A stretch of 64,000 nt of DNA from assembly GCA_004298045.1 (NCBI GenBank), contig SCRM01000019.1, positions 1 to 64,000 of the forward strand. Reading direction: 5' to 3'. Numbering within the stretch: the first letter of the stretch is position 1; every line of letters starts with the position of its first letter. This document shows, one piece after another, positions 34,681 through 44,858 of this stretch. The notes beneath the pieces are model-generated. The model searched no databases. It was given only the letters and a program-made list of their open reading frames with translations, and was not told the origin of the DNA. A program made the translations under genes and the position numbers. Origin of the DNA: Rhodanobacter sp. (GTDB lineage Bacteria > Pseudomonadota > Gammaproteobacteria > Xanthomonadales > Rhodanobacteraceae).

Positions 34681-37593
34681 ATGAAACTGTTCAATCACCC
34701 ATTGACGACGGCCGTACGCCTCGCCTTGACCGTGGGCGCACTCGCCGCCACCGGCATCGCCTTCGCCCAGGACACCGGCAGCGCGCAGTCCAGCAACACC
34801 AACGAGCAACCCAGTGCCCAAAAGGCCAAGACGCTGCAGACCGTCACCGTGACCGGTACACGCATCCGCAGCGTCGACGTGGAAACCGAACAACCGGTGT
34901 TCACGATGACCCAGGCCGATATCCAGAAAACGGGCCTCATCAGCGTCGGCGACATCCTGTCCAACCTGACGGTGGCCGGTGCGCAGACCTTCAGCAAGGC
35001 GTCCGTGCTCACTTCCAACCCGGAGCAAGGCGGCCAGTACGTCAACATCCGCAACCTCGGCGAGCAGCGCACCCTGGTGCTGGTCAACGGCAAACGCTGG
35101 GCCTCCAGCCTTGCCGGCTTCACCGACATGTCGACGATTCCCGCCGCGCTGATCGACCACATCGACGTGCTGAAGGACGGCGCCTCGGCAATCTACGGTT
35201 CGGACGCCATCGCGGGCGTGATCAACATCGTGCTCAAGGATCGCTACTCCGGCGCCGAAGCCTCGGCGTACTACGGCCAGAACGAAGCAGGCGACGGCAA
35301 CCGCAACGCGTACTCGTTCACCATGGGCACCAGCGACGACAAGAGCTCGCTGATCTTCGGTGCCAACTACACCAAGGAAAACGCGATCTGGGCGAGCAAG
35401 CGCTACGAGACCAGTTTCACCTATGGCCCGAACCACATCGAGGACGGCTTGAGCGGTACCGGTCCGTGGGGCCGCTATCGCCACGTCAGTTCGCTCGGCA
35501 GCGCAACCGGTACGTCGAAGGTGCTCAACCACACCGGCTCCTGGGACGGCGTCGGTGTCGGTGCCGATTCGCGTAACCCGGCCAACTACCACAACGGCCT
35601 GACCGTCGACGACCTGTACGATCCGTCGTTGCAGATGAACCTGGGCGGCGCCAACCAGTTGAAGTCGATCTTCACCGCCGGCCGCTACGACATCAGCCAG
35701 TACGTCACCTTCAAGGCGACCGGCATGTATGCCGAGCGCGACAACACGCGCCAGATCGCCGGCTACCCGCTCAACAGCCTGACCCAGGCGACCAACCCGG
35801 TCTACATCGACCCGAACAGCTACTACAACCCGGAGCCGGGCACCCCGCTGTTCTTCTACCGGCGCGTCATCGAGTTGCCGCGCATCACCCGCAACAACGT
35901 CAAGTCCTTCCACCTCGATGGCGGGTTTGAAGGCTCGTTCACCGTGAACGACCACCTGTGGAACTGGGACGTCGGCGTCAACTACAACAAGTACGAATCA
36001 GTGGACTACGGCTCGGGCAACTTGAACCTGTCCAACATGAAGCAGGCGTTGGGACCGTCGTTCCTCAACGGCGCCGGCGTCGTCCAGTGCGGCACGCCGA
36101 CCGCGCCGATCCCCACCACGCTGTGCACGCCGTTCAACATCCTTGGCGGCCCTTCCGCCTCGACGCCGGAGGCGCTCAAGTACGTCAACAGCCTGAGCCA
36201 GGGCTCGCTGCAGAGCGTGTCGACCGACTACACCGCCAACATCACCGGCGGCATCGTCGACCTGCCGGCCGGCGAGCTGGCATTCGCGGCCGGGTTCGAG
36301 CACCGCAAGATCACCGGCTACGACATCCTCGACCAGCTGGTGGCCTCGGGCAAAACGACCGATCTCGCCGGCGGCAACACGTTTGGCCGTTACAACACCA
36401 ACGAGGCCTACATCGAGGTCAACGTGCCGCTGCTGAAGGATCTGCCGGGCGCACAATCGCTGTCGGTCGATATCGCCAGCCGCTACTCGAACTACAGCAA
36501 TTTCGGCAGCACCACCAACAACAAGTACAGCTTCCAGTGGAAGCCGCTGGTTGACCTGATGGTGCGCGGCACCTACGCCAAGGGCTTCCGCGCGCCGACG
36601 CTGGACGACGTGTCGGGTGGCGGTTCGCAATCGTTCGACTACTACACCGACCCCTGCGACACCCGCTTCGGCGCGGCCGCCACCGACCCAGGCGTGGCCG
36701 CGAAGTGCGCGGCTCAGGGGCTGCCGGCGAATTTCCGCCAGTTGTCGACCACCGGCCTGCCGATCTCCGCGCCGAACACGCAGAGCACCACGGCCTTCAA
36801 CGCGGGCGTCGGCAACGCCGACCTCACGCCGGAGCACTCGACCAGCAAGACCGCCGGCATCGTCTACAGCCCCGAATGGCTGCCGGGCTTCGACGCCAGC
36901 GCCGACTGGTACAAGATCAAGATCACCAACGTGATCACCGGCATCAGCGCCAACTACGTGCTGAACCAGTGCTACCTCGCCGACTCGGCGACGTACTGCA
37001 GTCAGTTCGGTCGTGACCCGGGGACCGGCCAGGTGGTCGGCCTCAACCGCGGCAACATCAACATGGGCATGTTGTCGACCGAGGGCTGGGATTTCGGCGC
37101 GCACTACCGCCTGCCGGAGTTCGGCTACGGCCGCTTCAGCCTCAACCTCGACGCGAACTACCTGACCGCCTACGACACGCAGAGCACCGCCGACGCGGAC
37201 GTGGTCGGCAGCGCCGGCACCTGGAGCCTGCCGCGCTGGCGTGCCAATGCCGGCCTCGACTGGGGCATGGGCGACTTCGGCGCCACCTGGAGCTTGCGTT
37301 ACTACGGCGCGTTCCGCGACTGGTGCTGGGAATCCGACGTGGAATGCAACCAGCCGAACTACGAGGGCAAGAACTGGGGCGTGGGCGCCAACCGCAAGGG
37401 CGCGATCGTGTTCCACGACATGCAGTTCCGCTACAACACGCCGTGGAATGGCAGCGTGCAGGTCGGCATCAACAACGTGTTCGGCAAGGATCGCCCGATC
37501 ACGTACTCGGTGGGCAACAGCAGCGCCACGTCCTACGACCCGGCGCTGGACATCGACCGTTACTTCTACCTGCGTTACACCCAGAAGTTCTGA
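34681..37593 (+). CDS. TonB-dependent outer-membrane receptor
   Basis: The 970-residue protein has a signal peptide (residues 1-28, ending AFAQ), a TonB-box-like stretch LQTVTVTGTRI (about 51-61), a plug domain (DILSNL, VNIRNLGEQRTLVLVNGKR, LIDHIDVLKDGASAIYGSDAIAGVINIV) and a large beta-barrel ending in YFYLRYTQKF with the aromatic C-terminus needed for outer-membrane insertion. It belongs to the long receptors of Xanthomonadales that take up plant- or protein-derived substrates; the ligand cannot be read. The start at ATG 34681 is chosen because the signal peptide begins there. Its own promoter lies upstream and a strong terminator downstream. Confidence 0.95.
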   Translation: MKLFNHPLTTAVRLALTVGALAATGIAFAQDTGSAQSSNTNEQPSAQKAKTLQTVTVTGTRIRSVDVETEQPVFTMTQADIQKTGLISVGDILSNLTVAGAQTFSKASVLTSNPEQGGQYVNIRNLGEQRTLVLVNGKRWASSLAGFTDMSTIPAALIDHIDVLKDGASAIYGSDAIAGVINIVLKDRYSGAEASAYYGQNEAGDGNRNAYSFTMGTSDDKSSLIFGANYTKENAIWASKRYETSFTYGPNHIEDGLSGTGPWGRYRHVSSLGSATGTSKVLNHTGSWDGVGVGADSRNPANYHNGLTVDDLYDPSLQMNLGGANQLKSIFTAGRYDISQYVTFKATGMYAERDNTRQIAGYPLNSLTQATNPVYIDPNSYYNPEPGTPLFFYRRVIELPRITRNNVKSFHLDGGFEGSFTVNDHLWNWDVGVNYNKYESVDYGSGNLNLSNMKQALGPSFLNGAGVVQCGTPTAPIPTTLCTPFNILGGPSASTPEALKYVNSLSQGSLQSVSTDYTANITGGIVDLPAGELAFAAGFEHRKITGYDILDQLVASGKTTDLAGGNTFGRYNTNEAYIEVNVPLLKDLPGAQSLSVDIASRYSNYSNFGSTTNNKYSFQWKPLVDLMVRGTYAKGFRAPTLDDVSGGGSQSFDYYTDPCDTRFGAAATDPGVAAKCAAQGLPANFRQLSTTGLPISAPNTQSTTAFNAGVGNADLTPEHSTSKTAGIVYSPEWLPGFDASADWYKIKITNVITGISANYVLNQCYLADSATYCSQFGRDPGTGQVVGLNRGNINMGMLSTEGWDFGAHYRLPEFGYGRFSLNLDANYLTAYDTQSTADADVVGSAGTWSLPRWRANAGLDWGMGDFGATWSLRYYGAFRDWCWESDVECNQPNYEGKNWGVGANRKGAIVFHDMQFRYNTPWNGSVQVGINNVFGKDRPITYSVGNSSATSYDPALDIDRYFYLRYTQKF

Positions 37594-37618
37594 GGCCTCG
37601 CCACAGACTTCACCTGAG

Positions 37619-37645
37619 AGCCGGGGCGCAAGCCCCGGCTTTTTT
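37619..37645 (+). terminator. Rho-independent terminator after the TonB receptor gene
   Basis: AGCCGGGGC (37619-37627), a GCAA tetraloop and GCCCCGGCT (37632-37640) form a 9-bp stem followed by Ts to 37645. It stands 26 bases after the receptor stop. Confidence 0.92.
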
Positions 37646-37654
37646 GTACCGCAA

Positions 37655-38683
37655 TCAGATGAGCCGCGCGGTTTCCAGCTCGCCCTTGAGCCAGGCGTAG
37701 TAGATCGGGGCGGCGACAACGCCGGGCAGGCCGAAGGCGGCTTCGAGCAGCAGCATGGCCACCAGGAGCTCCCACGCGCGGGCGTGGATTTGCGAGCCGA
37801 CGATGCGGGCGTTGAGGAAGTATTCGAGCTTGTGGATGACGACCAGGAACACCAGCGCGGCGATGCCGACGCCGAAGGAAACCGAAAGTGCGGCGACGGC
37901 GATCGCGGTGTTGGAAATGAGGTTGCCCACCACCGGCAGCAAACCGACGATGAAGGTGACCACCACCAGCGTTTTCGACAGCGGCACGTGATAGCCGGCC
38001 AGCGGCATCATGCCGAGCAAAAAGATCGCGGTGAGCACGGTGTTCACCAGCGAAATCTTGATCTGCGCAAACACGATGTCATGGAACGCGCGGGCCAGGT
38101 GTTCGCAGCGCGCACGTAGCGCCACCGCCAGGGGGCCCTTCCGACGCACGGCCCGGGTATGGCTGAGCGCCACGACGGCGCCGAGCACGAGACCAATCAC
38201 GATATGGACGAACGCGCGCACCGTCTCCTTGCCGGCCAGCTGCAGCGTGACGGCATGCTTGCGCGCCAGCTCGGTCACGCCTTGGCGCAGGTCGTCCACG
38301 CTGTCGGGCAGCGAATCGACCAGCACGGCCGGCAATTGCGCACGGGCCTTGTCCACCAGCGGCATCAGTTGCTGGTTCCACAGGAGTTCGGGGTTGCCCA
38401 GCTCACTGCGGAAAAACGTGATGATGCCGAAGATCAACAGCACGATCAGCCCGACCACGATGGCGCCGAACATGGCCACCACCACGAGCCGCGCACGGTC
38501 GCCGGAAATCCGTCGCCCAAGCAGCGGCACCGCCGTCTGCACGAGCTCGTAAACCAGCAACCCCGCAAGCAATGCCGACAACAGGTGCAGGCGCAGCGCG
38601 AGCCACAGCGCCAACGCGGCGAGGAGATAACTCACGCCACGCAACGCGGTGCCGGGCGCACCGGGCGAAAAAGAAATGTTCAT
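37655..38683 (-). CDS. AI-2E family (PerM/TqsA-like) membrane permease
   Basis: The 342-residue protein has about seven or eight hydrophobic helices in the AI-2E layout: two or three at the N-terminus, a soluble helical part around residues 95-150, and a helix cluster from 155 with GLLPVVGNLISNTA, the conserved GxxPxxG loop of the family. Members export varied small solutes; a role in AI-2 release is shown for TqsA only. The start is ATG 38683. It converges on the TonB receptor gene and is separated from it by the terminator. Confidence 0.88.
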   Translation of the reverse strand: MNISFSPGAPGTALRGVSYLLAALALWLALRLHLLSALLAGLLVYELVQTAVPLLGRRISGDRARLVVVAMFGAIVVGLIVLLIFGIITFFRSELGNPELLWNQQLMPLVDKARAQLPAVLVDSLPDSVDDLRQGVTELARKHAVTLQLAGKETVRAFVHIVIGLVLGAVVALSHTRAVRRKGPLAVALRARCEHLARAFHDIVFAQIKISLVNTVLTAIFLLGMMPLAGYHVPLSKTLVVVTFIVGLLPVVGNLISNTAIAVAALSVSFGVGIAALVFLVVIHKLEYFLNARIVGSQIHARAWELLVAMLLLEAAFGLPGVVAAPIYYAWLKGELETARLI

Positions 38684-38813
38684 GCGGTTTCCGGCATGGG
38701 GGACGCCGCCAGTCTGTCAGCCGGCGCGGCCCGCGACCAGCCCTGGCCACGCTGGAGCCATGCCGGGCGTACCGTAAACTCGCCGGCATTGTCGGGTCTT
38801 GGTCGGAGTCGCC

Positions 38814-39680
38814 ATGCGCGTGCATCTGTCGCTTGCCTTGGTTGCGTCATGGCTGCTTGCCGGCTGCGCATCGGTGTCCGCACCGCACGCGACACCAAGC
38901 GCGACAACCGCGGCCGACGACAACCTCGATGCCGTCGCGTGGACGCAAACCGCGATCGAGCACGACCTGATCTACGTGCAAACCTACCGCGATGCGCAGG
39001 CACGCCTGCTGGCCGCGCTGCACGACCCGCACTGGGATGCGCTGACTGCCGCCGACCGCGTCGCGCCGGCTGCCGGATTGCCGCCGGCCGTGGTGCTGGA
39101 CATCGACGAGACCGTGCTCGACAACTCGCCGTATCAGGCACGAATGGTGCGCAGTGGCGGCACGTACGACGAGGCCAGCTGGGCCGCATGGTGCAAGGAG
39201 GAGAAGGCACGCGCATTGCCGGGCGCCCTGGCCTTCACGCAATACGCGGCCGCGCACGGCATCGCGGTGATCTACCTTTCCAACCGCCCGCAGGATCTCG
39301 ACACCGTTACCCGGGCGAATCTGCGCAAGCTCGGCTTCCCGGTCTCCGGCGCGGACGCATTCCTCGGTCTGGGCACCGCGGTACCCGGCTGCATGCAGCA
39401 CGGCACCGACAAGGGCTGCCGACGCCAGTTGGTCAGCCGCAAATACCGGGTGCTGATGCAATTCGGCGATCAGCTCGGCGATTTCGTGGATATCGCGCAC
39501 AACACCGAAACCGGGCGCCGCGCCGCCATCGCCGACCACCTGAACTGGATTGGCACCCGCTGGTTCGTGCTGCCCAACCCCACCTACGGCTCGTGGCAAC
39601 CCGCCTTGTTCCACAACAACTGGCACCAATCGCCAGCGCAGCGCCGCGTACAGATCATGGACTCGCTGCGGTACGAGTGA
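38814..39680 (+). CDS. HAD-superfamily acid phosphatase lipoprotein, e(P4)-like
   Basis: The 288-residue lipoprotein has a signal peptide with lipobox LLAGC (Cys about residue 17). The class B/C acid phosphatase core contains the DDDD-type motif VLDIDETVLDN near residues 94-104, where the first Asp is the nucleophile. IYLSNRPQ (the Thr/Ser-Asn motif) and MQFGDQLGDF (the second Asp pair) follow. This is the pattern of Haemophilus lipoprotein e(P4), an outer-membrane 5'-nucleotidase/phosphomonoesterase. The start is ATG 38814. It is a single gene with dispersed repeats downstream. Confidence 0.9.
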   Translation: MRVHLSLALVASWLLAGCASVSAPHATPSATTAADDNLDAVAWTQTAIEHDLIYVQTYRDAQARLLAALHDPHWDALTAADRVAPAAGLPPAVVLDIDETVLDNSPYQARMVRSGGTYDEASWAAWCKEEKARALPGALAFTQYAAAHGIAVIYLSNRPQDLDTVTRANLRKLGFPVSGADAFLGLGTAVPGCMQHGTDKGCRRQLVSRKYRVLMQFGDQLGDFVDIAHNTETGRRAAIADHLNWIGTRWFVLPNPTYGSWQPALFHNNWHQSPAQRRVQIMDSLRYE

Positions 39681-39683
39681 GGC

Positions 39684-39850
39684 CGGGATTGGGGATACGA
39701 GATTCGAGATTCGGGAAAGCAGCTTGTGGCGAGCTTCGTTGCCCCCGTGGGCCGGGCTTCAGTCCGACGAGCTGGGATTCGGGATTCGATACGGGGGATT
39801 TGGAAAAGCCACCTGCGGCGAGCGCCGTCGCTCCCGTGGGTTAAACCTCA
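39684..39850. repeat. tandem pair of dispersed repeat units
   Basis: Two related units of roughly 85 bases lie head to tail. Each has GATTCGGGATTC-like runs, then GGAAAAGC or GGGAAAGC, then GGCGAGC, CCCGTGGG and a CAG-CCGAC tail. They belong to the same family as the copies near 28425, 41036, 48735 and 55080. The surrounding gap (39681-40153) has no protein gene; the right part holds a possible small RNA. Confidence 0.65.
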
Positions 39851-39951
39851 GCCCGACTCACGAATAACCACTAAAAAATCATGGGAAACAATGTCATGCA
39901 AGCGGAATTAAAGGCATTGCCTTAACGTCGACATACACGTACCATGGCCAC

Positions 39952-40047
39952 GCCTTCCTGTTGCTGACCACTGGTTCCCGCAGGCAAGGCCATTTCCCTT
40001 CCGGCTCTGCCGGATTGCCCCGTGAGGCTTGCGCCCGCGGGGTTTTT
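39952..40047 (+). ncRNA. possible small RNA with Rho-independent terminator
   Basis: A promoter-like pair (TTGCCT 39917-39922, TACCAT 39940-39945, spacer 17) precedes a structured stretch. CCGGCTCTGCCGG (40001-40013) forms a hairpin enclosed by GGCAA (39983-39987) and TTGCC (40015-40019). It ends in a terminator: CCCCGTG (40018-40024) with CGCGGGG (40036-40042, one wobble) and TTTTT. No known RNA family was recognised. The terminator could instead belong to read-through from the phosphatase gene. Confidence 0.4.
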
Positions 40048-40153
40048 CTTGCGCTTGCCGTTGCGCGAGCTTGTCCGCGTCGGCGCCGCCGCTTACCCTC
40101 ACCAGCCAAGTTGCCGTGCGGCAATCGTCTTCGGCCTTTTCGGAAACCCGCCC

Positions 40154-41029
40154 ATGCGCCTGCATCATTTGCTCTGCCTGCTCGCCCTGCCGCTGCTCGC
40201 GGCCTGCCATGGCAACGAGGCACTGCAAGTCGGTGGCAGTACGCCGGAAGCCGCCGTGCGCGGTTCGATCGCCCTGCTGCAGGCCGGGGATTTCAAGGGC
40301 CTGTGGAAGCACAATCTGCCGGCCAGCGATTACGCCACGCTGCGTGTGGATTGGCGGCGCAACCACACCGACATGCCGCCGATCAGCGCCGCCGACCGCG
40401 CGCGCTTCAACCTCGTCGTGCATGAGCTGACGGCGCCGAACGCCGAGAGGTCGCTGGACGCGATACTCGCGCCGCAACTGGACCACCTGGACCAGCGTTA
40501 CCACGACCAGTTGCCGGTGATGATCAAGGTCGGCGGCGCCGTGCTCAAGAACGGGCTGGAACAAACCCCGCGGCTGGATGCCGGGCAGAAGGCCGAGGCC
40601 GCCAGCCTGATCGACGCACTGACGCCGTGGGCGGCGCGGGCACCATGGTTCGATCAAGCCTCGGCGCAGCGTGCCATCCGCGTGCTGGTGGCAACTGCAC
40701 GCAAGCTTGACCTGAGCAGCCCGGAGGCGCTGCGCGACGCGAATTTCGACGCCACCATGGCGCGCCTCAACGTGGGTTACCGCGGGATCAAGCGCATGCT
40801 GGCGGTGTACGGCCTGCCGCTGGATGCCGCGCTGGATTCGGCGCGCGTGAGCGTGGTGTCGAACGACGGCACGCACGCGGTGGTCAAGGTCGATTACCGC
40901 CTGCTGGATCAACCGCTGTCCACGCAAACCCAGCTGGTGCGCGAACACGGGCGCTGGTACAGCGCCACGCTGCTCGCTGCCGCGCGGCACGCTCCGCCAC
41001 CCGTTGCCGTGGCCAACGCACCGTTCTGA
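40154..41029 (+). CDS. lipoprotein of unknown function, 291 aa
   Basis: The product has a lipoprotein signal (LLALPLLAAC, Cys about residue 17), then a soluble mostly helical body. No family is recognised. Near the start, TPEAAVRGSIALLQAGDFKGLW resembles the opening of DUF4878/NTF2-like lipoproteins, where such a helix precedes a sheet; the C-terminal part (HAVVKVDYRLL, THTQLVREHGRWY-like strands) would supply that sheet. The start is ATG 40154; the frame is open upstream but overlaps the terminator. It stands alone. Confidence 0.75.
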   Translation: MRLHHLLCLLALPLLAACHGNEALQVGGSTPEAAVRGSIALLQAGDFKGLWKHNLPASDYATLRVDWRRNHTDMPPISAADRARFNLVVHELTAPNAERSLDAILAPQLDHLDQRYHDQLPVMIKVGGAVLKNGLEQTPRLDAGQKAEAASLIDALTPWAARAPWFDQASAQRAIRVLVATARKLDLSSPEALRDANFDATMARLNVGYRGIKRMLAVYGLPLDAALDSARVSVVSNDGTHAVVKVDYRLLDQPLSTQTQLVREHGRWYSATLLAAARHAPPPVAVANAPF

Positions 41030-41032
41030 CGA

Positions 41033-41062
41033 GCCGGGATTCGGGATCCGGGATTCGGCAAA
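41033..41062. repeat. dispersed GGGATTCGG-type repeat
   Basis: GCCGGGATTCGGGATCCGGG and the following ATTCGGCAAAGC continue the family. It stands right after the lipoprotein stop. The rest of the gap up to plsB (41063-41277) shows nothing further. Confidence 0.6.
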
Positions 41063-41277
41063 GCACGGCGACGTGAGAGCGGGGCGCTGGTGCGCTTGCG
41101 GGTCGGGCCCGCCCCGACAAGCTCCCGCGCAGTGGGTGCTGCGCGGCGATTCGGTCAACCGGTTCCGCGCCGCACCAACTGTGCAAAAACAACGAGTTGT
41201 CGACGAGATGGAGAGCCCCCATCCGCGGCACCACACGCGCGGGCATGGTTGGCGCCGTGAGCCGGTAGAATAGACGG

Positions 41278-43863
41278 ATGCGACCGATGTCCCCTGCGGA
41301 TTCATCCCATCGCCGCGCGCCTTGGTGGTTCGGGCTTGCCGGCCAATTGCTGCAACCCTGGGTGCGTCTGCGCCGCGATCCTGCCGAGCCTGCCAGCCTG
41401 CTCAAGGCCGACGCGCCGGTGTGCTACGTCATTGAGCGCGACGGGTTTTCCGACGCGCTGATCCTCGACCGCGCCTGCCGCGAGGCTGGCCTGCCCAGCC
41501 CGATGCAGCCCTTGGCCGGTACCCGCCGGCGGCGCTCCGTGTTTGCGCTGATGCGCCGCGACGGCTGGCTCTTTGGGCGCAAGCGCCACCGCAAACTCGG
41601 CGTGGCGGTGGATCAGCTCACGCACGCACTGAAAGGCGCCGGTGAGCGCGACATCCAGATCGTGCCGGTGTCCATTTTCGTCGGCCGCGCGCCCAACCGG
41701 GAATCCGGCTGGTTCAGCGTGCTGTTTTCTGAAAACTGGGTGATGGTGGGGCGTTTCCGCCGCATGCTGGCGCTGCTGCTGAACGGGCGCGACACCGTGG
41801 TGCACTTCTCCGAGCCGGTGTCGCTGCGCGCGGTGCTGGCCGAGTCGCGCGAGCTGCCGCCGCCGCGCCTTGCGCGCAAGCTGGCGCGCGTGCTGCGCAC
41901 CCACTTCCAGCGCATTCGCGCGGCGGTGATCGGGCCGGATCTTTCGCACAAGCGCACCATGGTCGACGACGTGCTGCGCGCCGAACCCGTGCGCGCGGCG
42001 ATCAGCGCTGTCGCCGCGAAAGAGAAAACCAGCGAAGCACGGGTATGGCGCCGCGCCCGCAAGATGATGCTGGAGATCGCCGCCGACTACTCGCACCCGG
42101 TGGTGCGTTCGGTGTCGTTCCTGCTGCGCAATTTCTGGAACAAGCTGTACGACGGCATCGCCATGCACCACTTCGACAAGGCGCGCGCGGCGGCGCCCGG
42201 CTACGAAGTGGTGTACGTGCCCTGCCACCGCAGCCACGCCGATTACCTTCTGCTCAGCTACCAGCTGCACATGTCCGGCGTGGTACCGCCGCACATCGCC
42301 GCCGGCATCAATCTGAACCTGCCGCTGATCGGACCGCTGCTGCGCCGCGGCGGCGCGTTTTTCATGCGCCGCACGTTCAAGGGCAACGCCTTGTATTCGG
42401 TCATCTTCAATGAATACATGGCCAAGCTGATCGACCGCGGCGTGCCGATGGAGTACTTCATCGAAGGCGGGCGTTCGCGCACCGGGCGGCTCCTGGCGCC
42501 GCGCGCCGGCATGCTGGTGATGACGGTGCGCGCATTCCTGCGCGCGCCACGCCGGCCGGTACTGTTCCAGCCGGTGTACATCGGCTACGAACGGCTGATG
42601 GAAGGCAAGAACTACGCCGGCGAACTGTCCGGTCAGGCCAAGGAGCGGGAATCCCTGTTCGGCCTGTTCAAGGGGCTCAAGGTGCTGCGCAAGCGCTACG
42701 GCACCGTCACCATCAACTTCGGCGAACCGATCGAACTCACGCCGCTGCTGGATGCCGCCAGCGCCGACTGGCGCCTCGCCGGCAACGAGCCCGAGGTGCG
42801 CCCGGAGTGGATGAGCGCGGCCATCGACCAGCTGGCGCACAAGATCCAGATCAACATCAACCGTGCGGCCGACGTCAACCCGATCAACCTCCTGGCGCTA
42901 ACGCTGCTGGCGACTCCCAAGCACGCGATGGCGGAAACCGACCTTCTGGCGCAGCTCGAAGTGACCAAGTCGCTGTTGCAGGAGCTGCCCTATTCCGACC
43001 GCATCACGCTGACGCCGATGGACCCGCCCGGCATCATTGCGCACGGCGAGCACATGGGCTGGATCCGCCGCATCAAGCACCCGCTTGGCGACGTGCTCGA
43101 CGTCGAGGCCGAACACGCGGTGCTGCTCAGCTATTTCCGCAACAACGTGCTGCACCTGGTGGCTGCCGCCGCGTGGATCGCCTGCTGTTTTCTCAACAAC
43201 CGGCGCATGTCGCGCTCCTCCGTGCAACGCCTGGGCCACATCATCTATCCGTTCCTGCAAGGCGAGCTGTTTCTCGCCTGGGACGCGGATGGCTTCAGTG
43301 CGCAGCTGCAGGCGACGATGGATTTCTTCGTACGCCGCGGCCTGCTCGAAGCCACCGGCGACGGCCGCATGCTGGAACGCGGCCCCGGCCAGGATGACGC
43401 CTCGTTCCAGCTCAAGATCATCGCGCGCAGCCTGATCCAGGCCTTCGAGCGCTACTACATCGCCGTTGCCGCGCTAGTGAAACACGGCCCGCACGTGCTT
43501 TCCGCCGGTGCGCTGGAAACCACCTGCACCCTCACCGCCCAGCGCCTCGCCCTGCTGAACGAGCTTTCCGCACCGGAGTTTTTCGACAAGGCGCTGTTCC
43601 GCGGCTTCATCCAGAAGCTGCGCGAGCGCCACATCGTGTGGACCGACGCGGATGGCAAGCTCGATTACGACCGCGCGCTGGAAGACATGGTGCGCGACGC
43701 CCGCGTCATTCTTTCGCGCGAGATGCGCCACGCCATCCTCAAGATCACGCCGGGTGGCGACAAGGACGGCAACGGCTCGTCGCCAGAACCCGCATCGCCC
43801 ACCCCTGCGGAAGCCTCCCCGCAAGGCAGCCTGCCGCTGCCGCCACCGGAACACATGCCATGA
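41278..43863 (+). CDS. plsB: glycerol-3-phosphate 1-O-acyltransferase
   Basis: PlsB adds the first acyl chain to glycerol-3-phosphate at the inner membrane, starting phospholipid synthesis. The 861-residue protein has the family length. The acyltransferase motifs are in order: I, HRSHAD at 317-322 (HX4D); [44 protein letters not shown]. The C-terminus is a Pro-rich tail. The ATG at 41278 has only a weak ribosome site; a second ATG lies three codons on. The last codons overlap the ubiE start by four bases (ATGA), linking lipid and quinone synthesis in one operon. Confidence 0.95.
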   Translation: MRPMSPADSSHRRAPWWFGLAGQLLQPWVRLRRDPAEPASLLKADAPVCYVIERDGFSDALILDRACREAGLPSPMQPLAGTRRRRSVFALMRRDGWLFGRKRHRKLGVAVDQLTHALKGAGERDIQIVPVSIFVGRAPNRESGWFSVLFSENWVMVGRFRRMLALLLNGRDTVVHFSEPVSLRAVLAESRELPPPRLARKLARVLRTHFQRIRAAVIGPDLSHKRTMVDDVLRAEPVRAAISAVAAKEKTSEARVWRRARKMMLEIAADYSHPVVRSVSFLLRNFWNKLYDGIAMHHFDKARAAAPGYEVVYVPCHRSHADYLLLSYQLHMSGVVPPHIAAGINLNLPLIGPLLRRGGAFFMRRTFKGNALYSVIFNEYMAKLIDRGVPMEYFIEGGRSRTGRLLAPRAGMLVMTVRAFLRAPRRPVLFQPVYIGYERLMEGKNYAGELSGQAKERESLFGLFKGLKVLRKRYGTVTINFGEPIELTPLLDAASADWRLAGNEPEVRPEWMSAAIDQLAHKIQININRAADVNPINLLALTLLATPKHAMAETDLLAQLEVTKSLLQELPYSDRITLTPMDPPGIIAHGEHMGWIRRIKHPLGDVLDVEAEHAVLLSYFRNNVLHLVAAAAWIACCFLNNRRMSRSSVQRLGHIIYPFLQGELFLAWDADGFSAQLQATMDFFVRRGLLEATGDGRMLERGPGQDDASFQLKIIARSLIQAFERYYIAVAALVKHGPHVLSAGALETTCTLTAQRLALLNELSAPEFFDKALFRGFIQKLRERHIVWTDADGKLDYDRALEDMVRDARVILSREMRHAILKITPGGDKDGNGSSPEPASPTPAEASPQGSLPLPPPEHMP

Positions 43864-44612
43864 ACGATCAGCCTGCCACCACCCACTTCGGCTACCGCAA
43901 CGTGCCTATGGCCGAAAAGCAGAAGCTGGTCGGCCAGGTATTCACCTCGGTCGCGAAAAACTACGACCTCATGAACGACCTGATGAGCTTCGGCGTGCAT
44001 CGCCTGTGGAAGCGCCACTTCGTCGCCACCAGCGGCATTCGCCGCGGTGACCGTGTGCTCGATCTCGCCGGCGGCACCGGCGACATCGCCGCCCTGCTCA
44101 AGTCCGTGGTCGGCGACACCGGCGAAATCGTCGTCGGCGACATCAACGCCGCGATGCTCGGCGTCGGCCGCGACCGCCTGACCGACCGCGGCCTCGTCGC
44201 CGGCCTGCGCTGGGCGCAGCTCAACGCCGAATGCCTGCCGTTCGCCGACAACTCGTTCGACGCCGTGACCATGGCCTTCGGCCTGCGCAACGTCACCGAC
44301 AAAGACATGGCGCTGGCCGATATCTGCCGCGTGCTGAAACCGGGCGGCCGGGCACTGATCCTCGAGTTTTCCAAAGTGCAGCATCCGTTGTTCGGCAAGC
44401 TCTACAACTTCCACTCCTTCCAGGTGCTGCCGCGCCTCGGCCGCGTATTCGCCCACGACGCCGGCAGCTACCAGTACCTCGCCGAGTCGATCCGCAAACA
44501 TCCGGATCAGGCCACACTGAAAACCATGATGGAAACCGCCGGCTTCGGCCGCGTCGACGTGCGCAACCTCACCGACGGCGTCGTCGCCATCCACCGCGGC
44601 TACAAATTCTGA
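43860..44612 (+). CDS. ubiE: ubiquinone/menaquinone C-methyltransferase
   Basis: UbiE makes the C-methylation step of ubiquinone (and menaquinone where present). The 250-residue protein has the family opening [40 protein letters not shown], the AdoMet motif [10 protein letters not shown], and the second family signature [16 protein letters not shown]. The final [12 protein letters not shown]-like tail is also typical (here [12 protein letters not shown]). The start ATG lies within the plsB stop (ATGA), so translation is probably coupled. No terminator was seen directly after it. The 246 bases to the next gene hold a possible FNR-type site and nothing else. Confidence 0.96.
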   Translation: MNDQPATTHFGYRNVPMAEKQKLVGQVFTSVAKNYDLMNDLMSFGVHRLWKRHFVATSGIRRGDRVLDLAGGTGDIAALLKSVVGDTGEIVVGDINAAMLGVGRDRLTDRGLVAGLRWAQLNAECLPFADNSFDAVTMAFGLRNVTDKDMALADICRVLKPGGRALILEFSKVQHPLFGKLYNFHSFQVLPRLGRVFAHDAGSYQYLAESIRKHPDQATLKTMMETAGFGRVDVRNLTDGVVAIHRGYKF

Positions 44613-44783
44613 CGCGTTCGCTCTTGTTCACGCGGGCGCGTCATCCACACCGCTGATTGCTTCATGTCGGGTCCAAGCCCCCATGGTTTTGGACGTCTAT
44701 TCACCAGCGACCGACCTCGCGCTCCGCATTGCGCCAAAGCCGCTTCGTGCATGATCGGCGTAAGCGAAACACTCCTTCCCCCC

Positions 44784-44797
44784 CTGACGCAGATCAG
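44784..44797. promoter_or_regulatory. degenerate FNR/CRP-type palindrome
   Basis: CTGACGCAGATCAG resembles TTGAT-N4-ATCAA, with seven of the ten defined bases matching. It is centred 68 bases upstream of the DUF2249 start. With no clear -10 box at class II spacing, this is tentative. Confidence 0.25.
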
Positions 44798-44858
44798 TGG
44801 GCGAAACGGCGATACCGCGTAGCGTGTAGCGTCTTCCACACCACGAGCCTCGACCCAC

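Noticed and set aside
39894-40223. 109-codon leftward frame over the possible small RNA
   Set aside because: It has no ribosome site and its composition is low-quality Arg/Ala; the structured rightward RNA explains the region better.
44613-44858. tRNA or other stable RNA in the ubiE-DUF2249 gap
   Set aside because: No cloverleaf or T-loop sequence could be formed; only a weak FNR-like palindrome is visible.
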